Source: an uncultured Campylobacter sp. (GTDB lineage: Bacteria; Campylobacterota; Campylobacteria; Campylobacterales; Campylobacteraceae). Taken from it: a DNA stretch of 35,177 nt. The notes below the pieces were generated by a model. It did not search any database, was not told the DNA's origin, and saw only the letters and a list, made by a program, of their open reading frames with translations. Position 1 is the stretch's first letter. Every line of letters begins with the position of its first letter. Both the position numbers and the translations under genes were made by a program. The DNA lies in contig NZ_CALHGM010000011.1 in assembly GCF_938030145.1 (NCBI RefSeq), positions 1 to 35,177 of the forward strand. Direction: 5' to 3'. Positions 32,883-35,177 of the stretch are shown one piece after another.

Positions 32883-34100
32883 ATGAGAATTTTAAGGGCG
32901 AAGTGGATTCTTGCCTGCGATGAGAATTTCAAAATTTTAAAAGATGGCGCGATCGTCTTTGACGAGAAAATAATCGAGGTCTGCGCCTTTGCTCGTGCGG
33001 CGCGCAAATACCCGCAAGCAGAAATTTTGGACTTTAGCGGCGATATAGCGATGCCTGCGTTTATAAATCCGCATGTGCATTTGGAATTTAGCGCAAACAA
33101 AGGCACGCTGCGCTACGGCGATTTTTTGGATTGGCTAGGCAGCGTCATCGCCTCAAGGCAGCAGCTGGATGCCGCGGCACGCGGACGGCTAATCGCGGAG
33201 CAGATCGCCGCGATGATGCGAAGCGGCGTGGGTACGATCGGCGAAATTTCAAGTTTCGGCGGCGAGGCTGAAGCTTGCGCGCAAAGCGGCATTAGAACCG
33301 TGTTTTTTAATGAAATTTTAGGCGCGAGCAAGGACGCTGCGGCGGAGAATATCTCTAAATTTAAAGAGCGATTTGGGCGCGCAAAGGCGCTCGCAAACTC
33401 GCTTTTTATCCCCGCCGTGTCGGTGCACTCGCCGTACTCGGCGCACCCGCAGATTACGAAGTTTGCGACGAAGCTTGCCCGCGAAAACGGACTTGCTATA
33501 AGCACGCATTTTATGGAGAGCGCGTATGAGCGGCAGTGGCTGCGCACCGGTCGCGGTAAGCTTAAAACCTGGCTTGCCAAATTTAATCCCGCGCCCGCGC
33601 CTTTTTATTCGCCGCAGAGCTTCGTAGCGCATTTTAGCGGGCTTCGCACGCTTTTTACGCATTGCGTTTGGGTAGATGATTTTAGTATCTTTGATCCGAA
33701 ACTCCACTCGATCACGCACTGCGCGCGCTCCAACCGCCTGCTTAGCAAAAAGCGGCTAAGCTTTAAAAAGCTGCTCGCAAGCGGGCTTAATTACAACATC
33801 GCTACCGACGGGCTTAGCTCAAATTTTAGTCTAAGCTTTTTAGACGAGCTGCGTGCAAATTTAATGATGCACGACGAGCTGGGCTTGGCAGAGCTAGCGC
33901 GAGTGCTGATTTTAGGCGCGACGAGAAACGCTGCTGCGGCGCTGGGGCTAAATTTGGGCGAGCTGAGAGCCGGCAAGCTCGCCGATATCGCCGTTTTTGA
34001 AGGCATTGAGTGCGAGCAAAGCCAGCTGGCGCTACAGCTCATTTTGCAGAGCAAAAACGCAAAATCACTTTTTATCGAAGGAATGAAATGCAATTTCTAA
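32883..34100 (+). CDS. mqnX: Aminodeoxyfutalosine deaminase-type amidohydrolase
   Basis: A 405-residue metal-dependent amidohydrolase. Metal ligands are H64 and H66 (HVHLEFS), H209 in THFMES and D309 in ATDGLSSN; H260 lies in THC. This matches Campylobacter and Helicobacter proteins (HP0267 type) shown to deaminate 6-aminodeoxyfutalosine in the futalosine route to menaquinone. The HSPYSAHPQ segment is typical of that group. Other TatD/SsnA-like deaminases cannot be fully excluded. The next gene, sppA, starts inside it (13-base overlap), as in C. jejuni where this order is conserved (Cj0067/Cj0068, from memory). Menaquinone is needed by the cytochrome-based reductase at the left edge of the window. 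Confidence 0.8.
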   Translation: MRILRAKWILACDENFKILKDGAIVFDEKIIEVCAFARAARKYPQAEILDFSGDIAMPAFINPHVHLEFSANKGTLRYGDFLDWLGSVIASRQQLDAAARGRLIAEQIAAMMRSGVGTIGEISSFGGEAEACAQSGIRTVFFNEILGASKDAAAENISKFKERFGRAKALANSLFIPAVSVHSPYSAHPQITKFATKLARENGLAISTHFMESAYERQWLRTGRGKLKTWLAKFNPAPAPFYSPQSFVAHFSGLRTLFTHCVWVDDFSIFDPKLHSITHCARSNRLLSKKRLSFKKLLASGLNYNIATDGLSSNFSLSFLDELRANLMMHDELGLAELARVLILGATRNAAAALGLNLGELRAGKLADIAVFEGIECEQSQLALQLILQSKNAKSLFIEGMKCNF

Positions 34101-34960
34101 AAAACATCTTTGCGCCGATCGGCGCCGTGCTCGGGTTTATCAACAAATACTTTAAATCCCTGATTTTTCTGCTTATTTTGTTTTTGATTTTCGCAGGCGG
34201 CGAAAGCGCGCAACAAAAGGGCGCGAATCTCGCTCAGCTTTCATTAAGCGGCGCGATAATGGACGATAGTGAAATTTTAGAAAAGATCGAAACCCTGAAA
34301 AACGACGAGGCGATCAAAGGAGTGCTTCTGCTGATCGATAGTCCTGGCGGCGCGCTAAGCCCGAGCGTGGAAATTTCGCTGGCTATCAAATCCCTAAACT
34401 CGCGCAAGCCGGTCGTCGCCTACGCCAAGGGCACGATGGCGAGCGGCAGCTATCTAGGCGGCGTGTGGGCAAGTAAAATTTACGCAAATCCGGGCAGCTT
34501 TATCGGCTCCATAGGTGTGATCATGCAGGGCTTAGACGTGAGCGAAGCTGCCGCTAAACTAGGCTTTGCCGAACAGATCGTCAAAGCGGGCGAGCTCAAA
34601 GAGGCGGGCACGATGATGCGAAAATGGAGCGACGCGGAGCGCGCGAGCTTGCAAGCCCTGGTGGATGAGAGCTATGAACTATTCACGCGCGAGGTGGCGC
34701 AGGCGCGCTCGCTGGATCTTAGGAAGCGCGATACGTGGGCGAATGCGCGAGTATTTTTAGCTAGCGGCGCCAAAGGCGTCGGACTCATCGACGAGGTGGG
34801 CTCTTTAGAAGACGCTAAGAGCGCGCTCGTAAAAGCTAGCGGTGTAGCAGATCCGATCTGGCAGGAGCCCTCGGCGTATGAAAAGATGATGGATAAGCTG
34901 GCAAATAAAAGCGAGAGCTTGGTGCGCGGGGCATTCGGCGCGAAGCTGATGGCGTATTAG
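34088..34960 (+). CDS. sppA: Signal peptide peptidase SppA
   Basis: A 290-residue membrane serine protease of the S49 family, the short type that degrades cleaved signal peptides. The start ATG 34088 follows AAGGA and lies inside the mqnX end; a longer frame from 34010 is only a reading of mqnX in another phase. One N-terminal helix (about 23-41) anchors it. Catalytic pair: S119 in GTMASGSY and K171 in AGELKEAG, the same 52-residue spacing as in Bacillus SppA. IDSPGG and the SIGVIMQG region are intact. No large tandem duplication is present, unlike E. coli SppA. Confidence 0.92.
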   Translation: MQFLKNIFAPIGAVLGFINKYFKSLIFLLILFLIFAGGESAQQKGANLAQLSLSGAIMDDSEILEKIETLKNDEAIKGVLLLIDSPGGALSPSVEISLAIKSLNSRKPVVAYAKGTMASGSYLGGVWASKIYANPGSFIGSIGVIMQGLDVSEAAAKLGFAEQIVKAGELKEAGTMMRKWSDAERASLQALVDESYELFTREVAQARSLDLRKRDTWANARVFLASGAKGVGLIDEVGSLEDAKSALVKASGVADPIWQEPSAYEKMMDKLANKSESLVRGAFGAKLMAY

Positions 34961-35177
34961 AATTTTAGAAATTTTAAATTACGAGGGAATTTTAAGAGTA
35001 GAATTTTGTATGCGAAAGCTACGCTGGGTTTAATTGCTTTTAAACTTCCTCGCTTTTTCATTTGGCATTTTCTTTAAAATTTTATCTTTTTCTTCGTTTA
35101 AAGCTCCTCGTTTTCTCTAAATTATTCAGCCCCCTTTAAGCATCGCTCTTGTATAATCACAATTCTGTTTCGCACCG
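34961..35177. other. Downstream region with the promoter of a gene beyond the window
   Basis: A/T-rich spacer after sppA with several T runs and a TATAAT preceded by TTG at 35152-35157, near the right edge on the plus strand. The gene it serves begins outside the window. No coding region is seen here. Confidence 0.4.

Noticed and set aside
34010..34087. Upstream start for sppA
   Set aside because: It lies inside mqnX in another frame and lacks a ribosome site; 34088 has AAGGA and a normal membrane anchor.
1..35177. tRNA, rRNA or CRISPR arrays
   Set aside because: I looked for TTCGAATC-type T-arms, rRNA blocks and regularly spaced repeats on both strands and found none.

Overview
The window looks like chromosomal DNA of a Campylobacter-type epsilonproteobacterium with unusually high G+C for the genus. 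The evidence is CiaB, the dimeric all-alpha dUTPase, a DUF2325 gene/unknown gene/flavodoxin block, futalosine-pathway menaquinone synthesis, and the order aroQ, M24 peptidase, folK, flhG-like known from Helicobacter and Campylobacter. Between folK and the flhG-like gene, flhF is missing. The flagellar genes that normally follow flhG are also absent. This fits a non-flagellated species; Campylobacter gracilis is my best guess, by inference only. The words AAATTTTA and TAAAATTT recur throughout, inside and between genes.

Layout. 1-4.9 kb, + strand: a periplasmic fumarate-reductase-like respiratory module (Tat-exported flavoprotein, tetraheme cytochrome c, NapC/NirT-type quinol dehydrogenase). 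A sensor kinase and an OmpR-type response regulator follow directly; the regulator reading frame is broken by a TAA at codon 40. 5.0-11.6 kb, + strand: pyruvate:ferredoxin/flavodoxin oxidoreductase, an Asp/Glu racemase-family protein, and the DUF2325/unknown/fldA block. 12.4-15.8 kb, - strand: a three-domain LplT-PlsC-Aas phospholipid acyltransferase fusion. 15.9-18.2 kb: a YcxB-like gene and a lone membrane-protein gene, the latter between two direct copies of a roughly 360-bp structured repeat that I do not recognise. 18.2-24.7 kb: ciaB and a divergent YciA-like thioesterase, a small zinc-ribbon-like protein, an EI24 membrane protein, dUTPase, a flavin-oxidase-like protein, a tautomerase and luxS. 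25.2-27.2 kb: a cupin and a DKNYY-repeat membrane protein. 27.7-32.7 kb, - strand: mnmA with a LOG-family gene, then the packed run aroQ, M24 peptidase, folK, flhG-like. 32.9-35 kb, + strand: aminodeoxyfutalosine deaminase overlapping sppA.

How it works together. Menaquinol, whose synthesis needs the deaminase, would feed the NapC-type cytochrome, then the tetraheme cytochrome, then the flavoprotein, making a periplasmic terminal reductase. Pyruvate oxidation by NifJ probably reduces the flavodoxin encoded 2.5 kb away. The most unusual items are the structured repeat pair with covarying terminal hairpins, the flhG-like orphan that lost its FlhF-binding end and gained an Asn-Ser-rich insert, and the interrupted response regulator beside the fcc-like operon. 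No tRNA, rRNA, CRISPR array or transposase gene was seen.
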